This document shows, piece after piece, positions 40,670 through 49,187 of a stretch of 64,000 bases of DNA. The position numbers were made by a program, and so were the translations under genes. The notes under the pieces are model-generated. The model was not told the DNA's origin and ran no database searches. It saw only the letters and a program-made list of their open reading frames with translations. This DNA is from M269 sp964640795 (lineage in GTDB: Bacteria; Pseudomonadota; Gammaproteobacteria; Enterobacterales; Alteromonadaceae). The stretch spans positions 41,108-105,107 of the forward strand of contig CAZXIN010000014.1 of the NCBI GenBank assembly GCA_964640795.1, given 5' to 3'. Numbering within the stretch: position 1 is the stretch's first letter; each line of letters begins with the position of its first letter.

Positions 40670-41800
40670 TTATTTGACTGCGATTTCTGTGACAGGGATT
40701 TGTTCGGCAATTGTTCGATATCTAAGTGGTTTTGACGCCACATCACCCGCCTTACCAATAATGCGCTGAATAACGTGGTGATCAGGCGACTTACTGCATA
40801 CAGGGTCTGTCTTGTGCATATCACCGGTTAATAGGAAGGCTTGACACCGACAGCCACCAAAGTCTTTATCTCTCTCATCACAAGTTCGACATGGCAAAGG
40901 CATCCAATCCTCACCTCGGAAGTGATTAAAGCTAAAGTCGTTAAACCATATGTCTTTTAATGACTGCTCTTTTACATTGGGGAATGCCATAGGAAGTATC
41001 TTGGCACTATGGCAAGGCAAAGCACTGCCACTTGGTGTAATCGTCAAAAACGTACTTCCCCAGCCGTTCATGCAAGCTTTTGGGCGTTCTTCGTAATAGT
41101 CAGGGGTCACAAAGATAAACTTAGGGCTTGTCTTAGATTGAGATTCTCTATACTGATTAACTTTGTTTTCAGCAACTTCTAGCTGTGACCGCGTTGGTAA
41201 AAGGTGGTCTCGGTTTTCGTAAGCCCAACCGTAATATTGCACAGTCGCTAACTCGACAAAGTCTGCCTTGAGTTGAGAACTCAAGGTTAAAACATCATCA
41301 ATAGCGTGAATATTCTGCGACGTAATACAAAAATTAAGCACCATAGGGTAGTCATATTGCTTAACTAACTTTGCAACCTTAAGCTTTTGTTTAAACGAGT
41401 GGCGCTTATTGCCAATCAAGTCATTTTCTTCCGCGTTGGCGGATTGAAAGCTCAGTTGAATATGCGCCAGCCCAGCATTCTTAAGCGCCGCAATTCTTTT
41501 TTCCGTCAGACCAATGCCAGACGTTATCAGGTTTGTATAAAAGCCCAATTCATTGGCATGAGATACGAATGTTTCCAGATCTTTTCTGAGTAGCGGTTCA
41601 CCACCTGAAAAACCTAACTGCACCGCGCCCATTTCTCTCGCTTGCGTTAAAACGTCAAGCCATTGCTTAGTACTGAGTTCATCATGCGTTTCTTGCATGT
41701 CCATTGGATTTGAACAATACGGACAATGCAGTGGGCACTTATACGTTAACTCAGCTAAAAGCCATAAAGGAGGACCAGGCTGAGCCGTGGCATCAGTCAT
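40670..41800 (-). CDS. pqqE: PqqA peptide cyclase (radical SAM)
   Basis: A 376-residue radical S-adenosylmethionine enzyme with the cluster motif C22-x3-C26-x2-C29 in YKCPLHCPYCSNP. A SPASM domain in the C-terminal third carries further cysteines (LPCHSAK, PLPCRTCDERDKDFGGCRC, DPVCSKS). PqqE links the glutamate and tyrosine side chains of PqqA, the first committed step to PQQ, with PqqD as peptide chaperone. The start overlaps pqqD by eight bases. The length and motifs match the family throughout. Confidence 0.97.
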   Translation of the reverse strand: MTDATAQPGPPLWLLAELTYKCPLHCPYCSNPMDMQETHDELSTKQWLDVLTQAREMGAVQLGFSGGEPLLRKDLETFVSHANELGFYTNLITSGIGLTEKRIAALKNAGLAHIQLSFQSANAEENDLIGNKRHSFKQKLKVAKLVKQYDYPMVLNFCITSQNIHAIDDVLTLSSQLKADFVELATVQYYGWAYENRDHLLPTRSQLEVAENKVNQYRESQSKTSPKFIFVTPDYYEERPKACMNGWGSTFLTITPSGSALPCHSAKILPMAFPNVKEQSLKDIWFNDFSFNHFRGEDWMPLPCRTCDERDKDFGGCRCQAFLLTGDMHKTDPVCSKSPDHHVIQRIIGKAGDVASKPLRYRTIAEQIPVTEIAVK

Positions 41801-42059
41801 AGATAATCCAGTCTTTTTCTAATGCATGTGCCAAAAATTCAGAGACATCTTGCTCCATGTCCGAAGGTGCATCTGGAAAGCTTTCTCTCAACGACGCACA
41901 AATAGCTTGCTCATCACGTACCCCATCAATACGCAATAAGATTTCAGCAGCAGAAGGATTAAGCTTTATCATACCTTCAGGGAAAAGTAAGACATGGCAG
42001 TCCTGTGCTTTCTCAAACTGAAGTCTATAGAGAGGGTTCAAGCGGGCTAATGACATCAC
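41793..42059 (-). CDS. pqqD: PQQ biosynthesis peptide chaperone PqqD
   Basis: An 88-residue protein of the PqqD family, the prototype RiPP recognition element. It binds the PqqA precursor and presents it to PqqE. Visible features are LNPLYRLQFEKAQDCHVLLFPEGMIKLN (strands of the winged-helix fold), NPSAAEILLRIDG and the C-terminal helix VSEFLAHALEKDWI. It overlaps pqqC by four bases and pqqE by eight, so the three are translationally coupled. Confidence 0.95.
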   Translation of the reverse strand: MMSLARLNPLYRLQFEKAQDCHVLLFPEGMIKLNPSAAEILLRIDGVRDEQAICASLRESFPDAPSDMEQDVSEFLAHALEKDWIIYD

Positions 42060-42811
42060 AAACGTCCTTTATGACAAATACTTTGATCGGCAATACCATC
42101 AAACGGCTTTCGACCATACTCGTAGGCAAAGCATATCGCATCGGCCATAGACCACAAAATATCTATCTTAAACTGTAATATGTTGAGAGCATGTTCTTGT
42201 TGCTTTCGTGTCACAAAATTATCTAGGGTAATTTGCAAGCCGTGTTCAACATCTCTGCGAGCTTGGCTTAGCCGCATTTGAAAATATTCAAAGCCTTGCT
42301 TGTCAATCCACTGATAGTGAGTTGGCCAAGTGTCTAATCGACTTTGGTGTATCTCGGGGGCAAACATTTCGGTCAAAGAAGAGCAGGCTGCTTCTTCCCA
42401 CGATGCTCTACGAGCAAAATTAACGTAGGCACCCACTGCGAATTTAACACCGGGTAGCAAATGCGTTTCATCCAGCAGTTCGTCGCGCTTTAAACCAACA
42501 GCTTCACCAAGCTTTACCCACGCTTCGATGCCACCTAGATTATTGTCACCGATACGTCCATCATGATCGATAATACGTTGGATCCACTCTCGCCTAACAT
42601 CGCGATCTTCACAATTGGCTAATATAGCAGCATCTTTTACCGGAATCGAAATTTGATAATAAAGCCGATTGGCTACCCAACCTTGGATCTCTTCTTTTCC
42701 GCATAGCCCAGCATTCATGCGTTTGTGAAAAGGATGATGGATATGGTAATACGCACCTTTATCTCTTAGCTTTTGCTCAAATTGGTCCCTTGACCAAGCT
42801 TTTTCAGTCAC
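42056..42811 (-). CDS. pqqC: PQQ synthase PqqC
   Basis: A 251-residue helical oxidase that carries out the last step, ring closure and eight-electron oxidation of AHQQ to PQQ, without metal. Family blocks seen are YHIHHPFHKRMNAG near the start, QGWVANRLYYQ, RIIDHDGRIGDNNLGG, SSLTEMFAPEIHQSRL, HYQWIDKQGFEYFQMRL and QFKIDILWSMADAI. Length and content match standard PqqC. It is separated from pqqB by one base. Confidence 0.97.
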   Translation of the reverse strand: MTEKAWSRDQFEQKLRDKGAYYHIHHPFHKRMNAGLCGKEEIQGWVANRLYYQISIPVKDAAILANCEDRDVRREWIQRIIDHDGRIGDNNLGGIEAWVKLGEAVGLKRDELLDETHLLPGVKFAVGAYVNFARRASWEEAACSSLTEMFAPEIHQSRLDTWPTHYQWIDKQGFEYFQMRLSQARRDVEHGLQITLDNFVTRKQQEHALNILQFKIDILWSMADAICFAYEYGRKPFDGIADQSICHKGRL

Positions 42812-42812
42812 C

Positions 42813-43733
42813 TTAAACCTCTATTTGCATGCCATCGTAAGCCAGTTCAATATCTTGCTCTACCAGTGAGCGGTATGCCGTTGAGCCTTCATTTAAGACA
42901 GGGTTAGTATTGTTGATATGAATCAGCACTTTGCGCTTTATGGCGTATTCGTTGAGTAAGGCAATCGCCCCTTTAGGGCCATTAACAGGCATGTGTCCCA
43001 TCTGTGTGCCTAGACGATCGCTAAAGCCCTGATCAATCATCTCTTCGTCAACCCATAAGGTTCCGTCGAACAACACGCAATCGGCTTGTGACAACAGGTT
43101 TTTAACTCTGTCATTAGCTTGCATGCAGCCCGGCGCATAAAACAACACGCTATCAGTGCGAGTATCAGTAATTTTTAAGCCGATGTTATTGCCGGCGACA
43201 ATGTTATCTCGATACTTAGAGTATGGAGGTGCATTCGATTCCAACACAACAGGTTGAAACTTCAACCCAGCAGCGCCTACTGGCGAAAACTCACTGTCGT
43301 CATCTGTCTCTATAACATGACGTTGAAGCCCACCATGCCAGTGTTTAAGCATAGTAAACAGCGGGAAAGCCGTGGTTAAGTCTTCATAAACCACGTCTGT
43401 GCAATAGACAGGTAATGGGAGGCCTTCGCGGAGTGTTAATAAGCCTGTTGTATGATCAATTTGACTGTCTGTCAGTATCACTGAGGAAATTGCGGTGCCG
43501 CGCTTTGCGCCGTCTTGTGGCCAAAGCTTCGGTTGGTGATTAATCTGCTCACGTAAATCTGGAGATGCATTGATCAATACCCAATTTATGCCATCTGCAC
43601 TCACCGCAATACTCGATTGGGTTCTTGCTTTAGCTTGTATGCTGTTTTCTCGTAACCCTTTGCAGTTATCGCAGTGGCAATTCCATTGAGGAAACCCGCC
43701 ACCAGCACCTGATCCTAAAACTAATATGTGCAT
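42813..43733 (-). CDS. pqqB: PQQ biosynthesis protein PqqB (metallo-beta-lactamase fold)
   Basis: A 306-residue protein starting at ATG 43733 with MHILVLGSGAGGGFPQWNC, the invariant family N-terminus; an upstream TTG-led extension would read through a hairpin and is rejected. The fold is metallo-beta-lactamase-like, with DSQIDHTTGLL in place of the classical HxHxDH. The N-terminal cysteines WNCHCDNC form a structural zinc site. PqqB is proposed to hydroxylate the tyrosine of the Glu-Tyr intermediate. It is first of the pqqBCDEF run, behind a stem-loop that separates it from pqqA. Confidence 0.96.
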   Translation of the reverse strand: MHILVLGSGAGGGFPQWNCHCDNCKGLRENSIQAKARTQSSIAVSADGINWVLINASPDLREQINHQPKLWPQDGAKRGTAISSVILTDSQIDHTTGLLTLREGLPLPVYCTDVVYEDLTTAFPLFTMLKHWHGGLQRHVIETDDDSEFSPVGAAGLKFQPVVLESNAPPYSKYRDNIVAGNNIGLKITDTRTDSVLFYAPGCMQANDRVKNLLSQADCVLFDGTLWVDEEMIDQGFSDRLGTQMGHMPVNGPKGAIALLNEYAIKRKVLIHINNTNPVLNEGSTAYRSLVEQDIELAYDGMQIEV

Positions 43734-43762
43734 AAGTTGCAGTGTCCATAACAAAAATAAAA

Positions 43763-43784
43763 AAGGCTGCAAAAAAGCAACCTT
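43763..43784 (-). terminator. Attenuator-like hairpin between pqqA and pqqB
   Basis: On the minus strand AAGGTTGC pairs with GCAGCCTT (one mismatch) around TTTTTT, followed by a T-rich run TTTTATTTTTG. It lies 28 bases after the pqqA stop and 30 bases before the pqqB start. Partial termination here would give more pqqA than pqqB-F transcript, as known in other pqq operons. Confidence 0.65.
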
Positions 43785-43811
43785 GTAAAATCTATTGGAA
43801 AAGGAGTTAAA

Positions 43812-43883
43812 TTAGCGATTGCTAATGTAAAGTGTAACCTCAAACCCTAAGCGCATTTCAGTATATTGTGGTTTAGTCCACAT
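43812..43883 (-). CDS. pqqA: PQQ precursor peptide PqqA
   Basis: A 23-residue peptide, MWTKPQYTEMRLGFEVTLYI plus SNR, missed by length cut-offs. It has the conserved W-x-K-P-x near the start and the E15-x3-Y19 pair that becomes the PQQ skeleton. GAGGA lies seven bases before the ATG, and a perfect -10 hexamer is just upstream. It is the substrate of PqqE/PqqD and sits directly ahead of pqqB. Confidence 0.95.
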   Translation of the reverse strand: MWTKPQYTEMRLGFEVTLYISNR

Positions 43884-43902
43884 GATTATTTCCTCGCTAA
43901 AA

Positions 43903-43930
43903 ATTATACGACAAACTGAGTATATTGCAG
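43903..43930 (-). promoter_or_regulatory. pqqA promoter
   Basis: On the minus strand a perfect -10 TATAAT (complement of 43903-43908) is preceded at about 17 bases by a weak -35 CTGCAA. The transcript would start about 14 bases before the pqqA ATG. A terminator just upstream isolates this promoter from the aminopeptidase gene. Confidence 0.55.
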
Positions 43931-43937
43931 TCCTAGC

Positions 43938-43967
43938 AATAAAAAAACCCTTTATTCAATGGGTTTT
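43938..43967 (-). terminator. Rho-independent terminator of the M17 peptidase gene
   Basis: On the minus strand AAAACCC pairs with GGGTTTT around a 10-base loop and runs into a T7 stretch followed by ATTG. It closes the ABC-transporter/aminopeptidase transcript before pqqA. Confidence 0.75.
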
Positions 43968-44041
43968 AGAACACATATAACTGAATCAGTATCAATTGGC
44001 CTATTCAGCTATAGGCATAATGTGTAAAGATAAGCTCACTC

Positions 44042-45514
44042 TTATTGTAGACGCCTTAAGTATTCTAGCAAGAGAGGCAATGGGCGCCCTGTTGCTGTGT
44101 TTTGCTTACCGTGTTTAAAGCTGGTTCCCGCAACATCTAAGTGCGCCCACGAGTATTGAGTAGCAAAACGCGACAGGAAACAGCCCGCCGTTATCATACC
44201 GGGTGAATTCTTACCTGCATTGACCATATCGGCCGAGTAAGAATCTAACGCATCTTGATATTCTGGCCATAGTGGAAACGGCCAGACCCGGTCCAGACTC
44301 TCTTCACCGGCTGCAATCAGCGTTTGTTCAAGGTTACCGTCGTTACTCATTAACCCACTGGCCTCATGGCCTAAAGCAGTTATTGCAGCCCCTGTTAATG
44401 TGGCTATATCAATCACTGCGGTCGGGTTAAAGCGCTCTGCATAAGTCATTGCATCACACATCAATAACCGCCCTTCAGCATCAGTACTAGTGATGTCTAC
44501 CGTCAGGCCCGACATTGTCTTTAATATATCGGATGGTCGATAAGCAGCGCCGTCAATATCATTTTCAGCGGTTGCTAAAATGCCGACTAAATTTATAGGT
44601 AAGTTAAGTTCAGCAACACAAGTCATGAGCCCTAAGACACAAGCAGCACCGCACATATCATAGATCATATGTTGTATGCCCCCTCGCTTTAAGCCAATTC
44701 CACCAGTATCTATAGTCACACCTTTGCCTATCAAGACAATGGTGGGGGTATTATCTTGGAGATCAGCTGAGTAACGCATGATTGGCATCGAAGCGGGGTT
44801 CGTTGAACCTTGATTAACAGCAAGGTAAGCATTCATGTCTAGCATTTGTAACTGAGCTTGAGTCAGGACTTCGGTGTCTATGGCTGTATAGGTTTCTGCA
44901 AGCTTGACGGCTCTTTCTGCAAGAAAAGTTGGTGTGCAGTCATTCGCGGCCATATTTGCTAAATCACGTGTTAAGCACATGCCTTTGTGTAAGGCCTTAG
45001 ACTGTTGCAATTGATCTACATGCGACCCAGCGTTAGTGAGATGCACGGTCAGCTTTTGATACTTTTTAGGCTCACCAGCCGTTTTATAACCCCGAAAGTG
45101 GTAGCTACCATAGAGAAATGAGTCCAACAACATAGAAACAAACTCATCAGACAATATGTGCTGCGGTAAATAAACATCGACCTTTTCTACTGATAACGAA
45201 GCGATTTGTTTGAACAGCTTGTCGCACAAACTGCGAATAGCTCTTTTGTTATTAAATGCTGTTGTTCCCAATCCCCAAAGTACCACTTTCTTCAAGTCCA
45301 TATGAGTCGGTCGGTGCACAACAACAACTTGATTCGCTTTGCCTTCAAACGCGTCATCATCGGCTACTTGTGCTAAATGTTTGCGTGCTTGCTCAGGTAA
45401 AATAGATAGCGTTTGCTCAAGTGTTGACATTGGACAAGGTAAAATAAGGCAATCCGAATCGATGGATTGAACAGACGACATTTCGATAAGATAAACGGAA
45501 TCAGGGTGAGACAT
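44042..45514 (-). CDS. M17 leucyl-aminopeptidase family protein
   Basis: A 490-residue di-metal aminopeptidase. Metal ligands are all present: K264 and D269 in IGKGVTIDTGGIGLK, D287, and D345 and E347 in STDAEGRLLMCDA, with the catalytic Arg349. The N-terminal regulatory domain is divergent. It lies two bases downstream of the ABC permease gene and upstream of pqqA on the same strand. This placement suggests a role in trimming peptides released during PqqA processing, as no other proteolytic partner for the fragments is encoded; that is inference. It could equally be a general aminopeptidase. Confidence 0.88.
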   Translation of the reverse strand: MSHPDSVYLIEMSSVQSIDSDCLILPCPMSTLEQTLSILPEQARKHLAQVADDDAFEGKANQVVVVHRPTHMDLKKVVLWGLGTTAFNNKRAIRSLCDKLFKQIASLSVEKVDVYLPQHILSDEFVSMLLDSFLYGSYHFRGYKTAGEPKKYQKLTVHLTNAGSHVDQLQQSKALHKGMCLTRDLANMAANDCTPTFLAERAVKLAETYTAIDTEVLTQAQLQMLDMNAYLAVNQGSTNPASMPIMRYSADLQDNTPTIVLIGKGVTIDTGGIGLKRGGIQHMIYDMCGAACVLGLMTCVAELNLPINLVGILATAENDIDGAAYRPSDILKTMSGLTVDITSTDAEGRLLMCDAMTYAERFNPTAVIDIATLTGAAITALGHEASGLMSNDGNLEQTLIAAGEESLDRVWPFPLWPEYQDALDSYSADMVNAGKNSPGMITAGCFLSRFATQYSWAHLDVAGTSFKHGKQNTATGRPLPLLLEYLRRLQ

Positions 45515-45516
45515 TC

Positions 45517-46302
45517 TTAGTTCTTTCGTTGTTTACTAGCTTTCGGGTGAAAGCTACGTACTGCTAGCGTGAAGGTAATAACTGAAACCACAAGTAAAAT
45601 GGCTAAATCCTGAGTAGCAAGTTTCTGATAAAGACTAAAGCGCAATAGCTCCACACCATTAGTGAACGGGTTTAACGCACAAATTTGGTAGAGCAATGTG
45701 TTGGCCTCTTGCATTTTCCATAACGGATACAGTGCACTTGATAAGAAAAACAAAGGAAAAATGACAAAATTCATCACCCCTGCAAAATTCTCAAGCTGTT
45801 TAATATAGTTAGCTAAAAGGAGCCCCAAAGAACCCAGAAAAATAGAGAGTAAACAAATGACAGGGAAAGCATACAAATAGCCCACTAGGCTAAGCTTTAC
45901 GTCCACGATAAGTGCCAACGCAAAGAATATGTATACTTGAATCGCCGATATCAACATATTGGCCATGAGCTTACTACACAGTAGAAACGGTCTTGGAAAT
46001 GGGCTCATAAGCAGGACTTTCATACTACCCATTTCTCTATCGTAAACCATGGATAATGAGCTTTGCATGCTATTGAAAAGTACGATCATAGCTGCTAAAC
46101 CAGGGACGATATATTCCTCGTACAAAATGTAGGAAGTATAAGGCTCAATAACGGTTAAGCTCAGCGTTGAACGAAAGCCAGCTGCGAAAACAAAAAGCCA
46201 TAATAGAGGACGAACCAAGGCACTTAAAAGGCGTGAGCGTTGTTGCCAAAACTTTAGCATTTCACGCGCAACAACCCCGACAAAACAACGCCAATAATTC
46301 AT
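45517..46302 (-). CDS. ABC-2 transporter permease of PQQ-linked system
   Basis: A 261-residue inner-membrane protein with six hydrophobic helices in the ABC-2 pattern. A conserved block EYIVPGLAAMIVLFNSMQSSLSMVYDREMGSMKVLLMSPFPR precedes the transmembrane core, and the motif ALYPLWKM follows. This type, paired with the ATPase upstream, recurs beside PQQ-dependent alcohol dehydrogenase genes (TIGR03861-like) and is thought to export something needed for the periplasmic quinoprotein system. The gap to the ATPase gene is one base. Confidence 0.85.
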   Translation of the reverse strand: MNYWRCFVGVVAREMLKFWQQRSRLLSALVRPLLWLFVFAAGFRSTLSLTVIEPYTSYILYEEYIVPGLAAMIVLFNSMQSSLSMVYDREMGSMKVLLMSPFPRPFLLCSKLMANMLISAIQVYIFFALALIVDVKLSLVGYLYAFPVICLLSIFLGSLGLLLANYIKQLENFAGVMNFVIFPLFFLSSALYPLWKMQEANTLLYQICALNPFTNGVELLRFSLYQKLATQDLAILLVVSVITFTLAVRSFHPKASKQRKN

Positions 46303-46303
46303 A

Positions 46304-47023
46304 TTAACGCGCTCCTGAGAGGGTTTTGAATAAGCCTTTCAGGTCGTCAACGCCAAAGGTTTGAAGCAAAGATTCACACGTGCCGGTTCCGAGGAGCACG
46401 CCTTTGGCCAGTAACAGCGTATTATCTGTCAGATTAACCTCCTCAAGGAGATGTGTTGCCCAAAGTACGGTGACATTGGTTTCTAATGCCAGAGCACGTA
46501 TCACCGTAATAATGCGTTCGCGTGAGGTGATATCTAAGCCCACGGTAGGCTCATCAAGTAATAAATAGGCAGGTGAGTGAATTAAGCTGCGAGCGATTTC
46601 AACACGCCTGCGATGACCATTATTTAAATAACGAACCTTCTCATCTAACCTATCGAATAATTCAAAGTCAGTAAGTACGTTCTCAATATTGTTTATGGTG
46701 CGCTGGCTACTGATACCATGAAGTGATCCGAAGTAAGTTAAGTTTTGTCGAATAGTTAAATCTAAATCGAGCGTACTTTGTTGGAACACCACACCCATTT
46801 TCTTCATTGCTGAAGTGCGTTTTTTTGCAAGTGAATCTTGATCAAACAAGACTTGACCTTGCGTTATTTGACTTAAGCCCGTTAATAAAGAAAACAAGGT
46901 ACTTTTACCAGCGCCATTCGGGCCCAACAGAACGTTAAAACCTGAATTCAGATCAAACGACACATCATCAAGCGCAGCTTTGGTATCATAGGTATGGCTT
47001 AGATTACTGACGGTGAGACTCAT
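46304..47023 (-). CDS. ABC transporter ATP-binding protein of PQQ-linked system
   Basis: A 239-residue ATPase. Walker A is GPNGAGKS (residues about 34-41), the Q-loop is in MGVVFQQSTLDLDLT, Walker B is YLLLDEPTVGLD and the switch His is in WATHLLEE. The signature reads YLNNGHRRRVEIAR instead of LSGGQ, a change typical of the PQQ-associated subfamily (TIGR03864-like). It is the first gene of the transporter/aminopeptidase group ahead of pqqA. The cargo is not known; PQQ itself or a peptide are candidates. Confidence 0.88.
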   Translation of the reverse strand: MSLTVSNLSHTYDTKAALDDVSFDLNSGFNVLLGPNGAGKSTLFSLLTGLSQITQGQVLFDQDSLAKKRTSAMKKMGVVFQQSTLDLDLTIRQNLTYFGSLHGISSQRTINNIENVLTDFELFDRLDEKVRYLNNGHRRRVEIARSLIHSPAYLLLDEPTVGLDITSRERIITVIRALALETNVTVLWATHLLEEVNLTDNTLLLAKGVLLGTGTCESLLQTFGVDDLKGLFKTLSGAR

Positions 47024-47189
47024 GGCGTTAAATGCTAACTCAAAATGCTACAATTAAAATCAATAGGCTAGGCCTTGTGACCTATAACAAAGCACCAGTT
47101 TATACAAAGCTGATCGCTTATCAAGCCGCCAAGGTTAGCGTACCGAGATTATACACACTGGCATTGACAATACTGAATAATCAGCAACG

Positions 47190-48371
47190 TCAAGCTGTCT
47201 GCCCAGCTACCCAACCACTGCTCCAGGCCCATTGGAAATTGAACCCGCCTAACCAGCCGGTAACGTCGACGACTTCACCAATAAAGTATAGTCCTTCGAC
47301 ATCTTTCGCCATCATGGTTTTTGATGATAAATGGTCGGTATCCACACCGCCTAACGTCACTTCCGCTGTCCTGTAACCTTCTGTTCCATTGGGTTTAAGC
47401 TGCCAATGATGAAAGGCTTTAGCGACATGCTCTAATTGTTTGCCTTGATACTGCTTTAATGGTTTGTTGGTTAACCCCAAATAGGGTAATGCTGACTGTA
47501 TATAACGCTTGGGGTAATAAGCAGATAAGGCTGTACTTAAGAGGGAGTCTGGCTGCAACTTTTGAGCCGAGGCTAATATAGCGTTTAAATCTCCTTGTGG
47601 GAACAAATCAAAATCGACCGTTTGTCCAGCTTCCCAAAAAGACGATATTTGTAACACTGCAGGGCCACTTAAGCCTCGATGAGTAAACAAAATGCTTTCA
47701 TTAAACGTCGTGTCGTTGCAACCTGCCGCAGCATCCAGAGAGATACCACTCAATTCAGACAATACGGTTTTGTCTTGCTCATGCAAAGTAAAAGGCACTA
47801 AACCTGCTCTTGTAGGGGCAATATTGAGCCCAAACTGTTCCGCTACTTTGTAACCATATGGGCTAGCGCCAAGCTTAGGTATGGACAAACCACCACTGGC
47901 AATCACTAAGGATTCGCATTGATAACGCCCTTGACTTGTTTCTAGTAAAAAACCGCTTTCAGTTTTTTCAATAGAGGCAATACTGCATTGACGACTTATC
48001 GACACCTTATGTTTGTCACACTCAGACAACAGCATATTGAGAATATCCTTAGCACTGTTATCACAAAACAGTTGCCCGAGTGTTTTCTCATGATAAGGAA
48101 TACCATAATCACTGACCAAACCAATAAAATCCCATTGGGTATAACGACTCAATGCTGATTTACAAAAGTGGGGATTCGTTGACAGGAAGTTCTCAGGTCC
48201 TGCATACATGTTGGTAAAATTACAACGCCCTCCTCCAGACATTAAAATTTTGCCACCTATGCGTTTCGCATGATCCAGCACAGCAACCTGCCGCCCTCGA
48301 CCACCAGCTTGAGCGGCACAAAATAATCCGGCCGCTCCTGCACCAATGACAACAACATCCACTTTTTTCAA
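47190..48371 (-). CDS. HI0933/BaiN-type FAD-dependent oxidoreductase
   Basis: A 393-residue flavoprotein of the HI0933 family. The FAD fold opens with VVIGAGAAGLFCAAQAG and KRIGGKILMSGGGRCNFTN, the family hallmark. The middle holds LVIASGGLSIPKLGASPYGYKVA and FTHRGLSGPAVLQISS, and the end DVTGWLGGFNFQWAWSSG closes the FAD site. Members occur in nearly all bacteria; a clostridial relative, BaiN, acts in bile-acid dehydroxylation, but the general role is unsettled. It stands alone on the minus strand, 166 bases upstream of the ABC ATPase gene. Confidence 0.92.
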   Translation of the reverse strand: MKKVDVVVIGAGAAGLFCAAQAGGRGRQVAVLDHAKRIGGKILMSGGGRCNFTNMYAGPENFLSTNPHFCKSALSRYTQWDFIGLVSDYGIPYHEKTLGQLFCDNSAKDILNMLLSECDKHKVSISRQCSIASIEKTESGFLLETSQGRYQCESLVIASGGLSIPKLGASPYGYKVAEQFGLNIAPTRAGLVPFTLHEQDKTVLSELSGISLDAAAGCNDTTFNESILFTHRGLSGPAVLQISSFWEAGQTVDFDLFPQGDLNAILASAQKLQPDSLLSTALSAYYPKRYIQSALPYLGLTNKPLKQYQGKQLEHVAKAFHHWQLKPNGTEGYRTAEVTLGGVDTDHLSSKTMMAKDVEGLYFIGEVVDVTGWLGGFNFQWAWSSGWVAGQTA

Positions 48372-48614
48372 TTCATTTCCTGCTTTCTATGGCTAGAACG
48401 AATATGTTACGCGTTGCACGTCACTCTTTCCATGTTTGCCTACATTAACGCTATAGTTACCTACTAAAAGGTGTGCAAATTAAATACCCAGAGATAAAAC
48501 AGGCGAAAATATTGTTATATGCTAGAATACAATGAGTATATTTTTTCACACAACTTAATGACATTGGATTACGCTAAAATCGATGTTAGAGTTTGTTAAA
48601 TTATTAATTTTTAT

Positions 48615-49061
48615 ATGAAAGTAAGCACCTTGGACCATAAAGACTTAATTCATCTCGTCTATGTATCAAAAGCGGTAAGACTATTTTCAGAAGAAGATCA
48701 TATTACTCTTTTGCAGGAAGCTCGTGAATTTAACTCTCAGCACAATATTACGGGTATGCTTCTCTATAAAGATATGTCTTTTATGCAATTGATAGAAGGC
48801 CCTAAGGCAGTTGTTAAAGAGCTCTTTTCGAAAATAGAAGATGATCCTAGACACACACGTGTAGAGGTTTTACTTGAAGACATCATACTAGAACGGCAAT
48901 TTAGCGACTGGTATATGGGCTTTGCAAACTTAAAGAATGCAACATTGTCGCAAGAACAAGGGTATTCAGATTTTCTAAAGAACGAGGACAACTTACTAAA
49001 ACTGGCAGAAGAACCCAGTTTAGCATTGAAGCTACTTTTATGCTTTAGAGCATATAGCTAA
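48615..49061 (+). CDS. BLUF-domain blue-light sensor
   Basis: A 148-residue protein whose first 105 residues are a BLUF domain binding FAD. Key residues are Y16 in HLVYVSKAV, N44 in HNITGMLLY, Q58 in FMQLIEGP, and the W99-x-M101 region in RQFSDWYMGF. The Tyr-Gln pair carries the light-driven hydrogen-bond switch. The C-terminal 40 residues are helical with no output domain, so the signal is passed to a partner. The next gene, 126 bases on, encodes a CheB-CheR-GGDEF-EAL protein, the most likely partner. No good ribosome site precedes the ATG. Confidence 0.92.
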   Translation: MKVSTLDHKDLIHLVYVSKAVRLFSEEDHITLLQEAREFNSQHNITGMLLYKDMSFMQLIEGPKAVVKELFSKIEDDPRHTRVEVLLEDIILERQFSDWYMGFANLKNATLSQEQGYSDFLKNEDNLLKLAEEPSLALKLLLCFRAYS

Positions 49062-49187
49062 GCAATAACAATTTATTAAAAAACATTGAATAGCTTCAAT
49101 GAATGTTAGATCAATAGTACGAAGCTAATCGGATTGTAGTTTTATCCATTAACTTCACTAACTCAAACTGAGATAAATGGTTGTAAA

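Noticed and set aside
40663..40824. Extended PqqF N-terminus
   Set aside because: The extra 54 codons lie inside pqqE in another frame; the ATG at 40662 is positioned right after the pqqE stop.
43733..43772. Upstream TTG-led extension of PqqB
   Set aside because: The family begins at the MHILVLGSGAGGGFPQWNC methionine; the extension is translated from the pqqA-pqqB hairpin.
47032..47376. Plus-strand frame of 114 codons
   Set aside because: It overlaps the 3' end of the HI0933-type gene antisense, has no ribosome site and no recognisable motifs.
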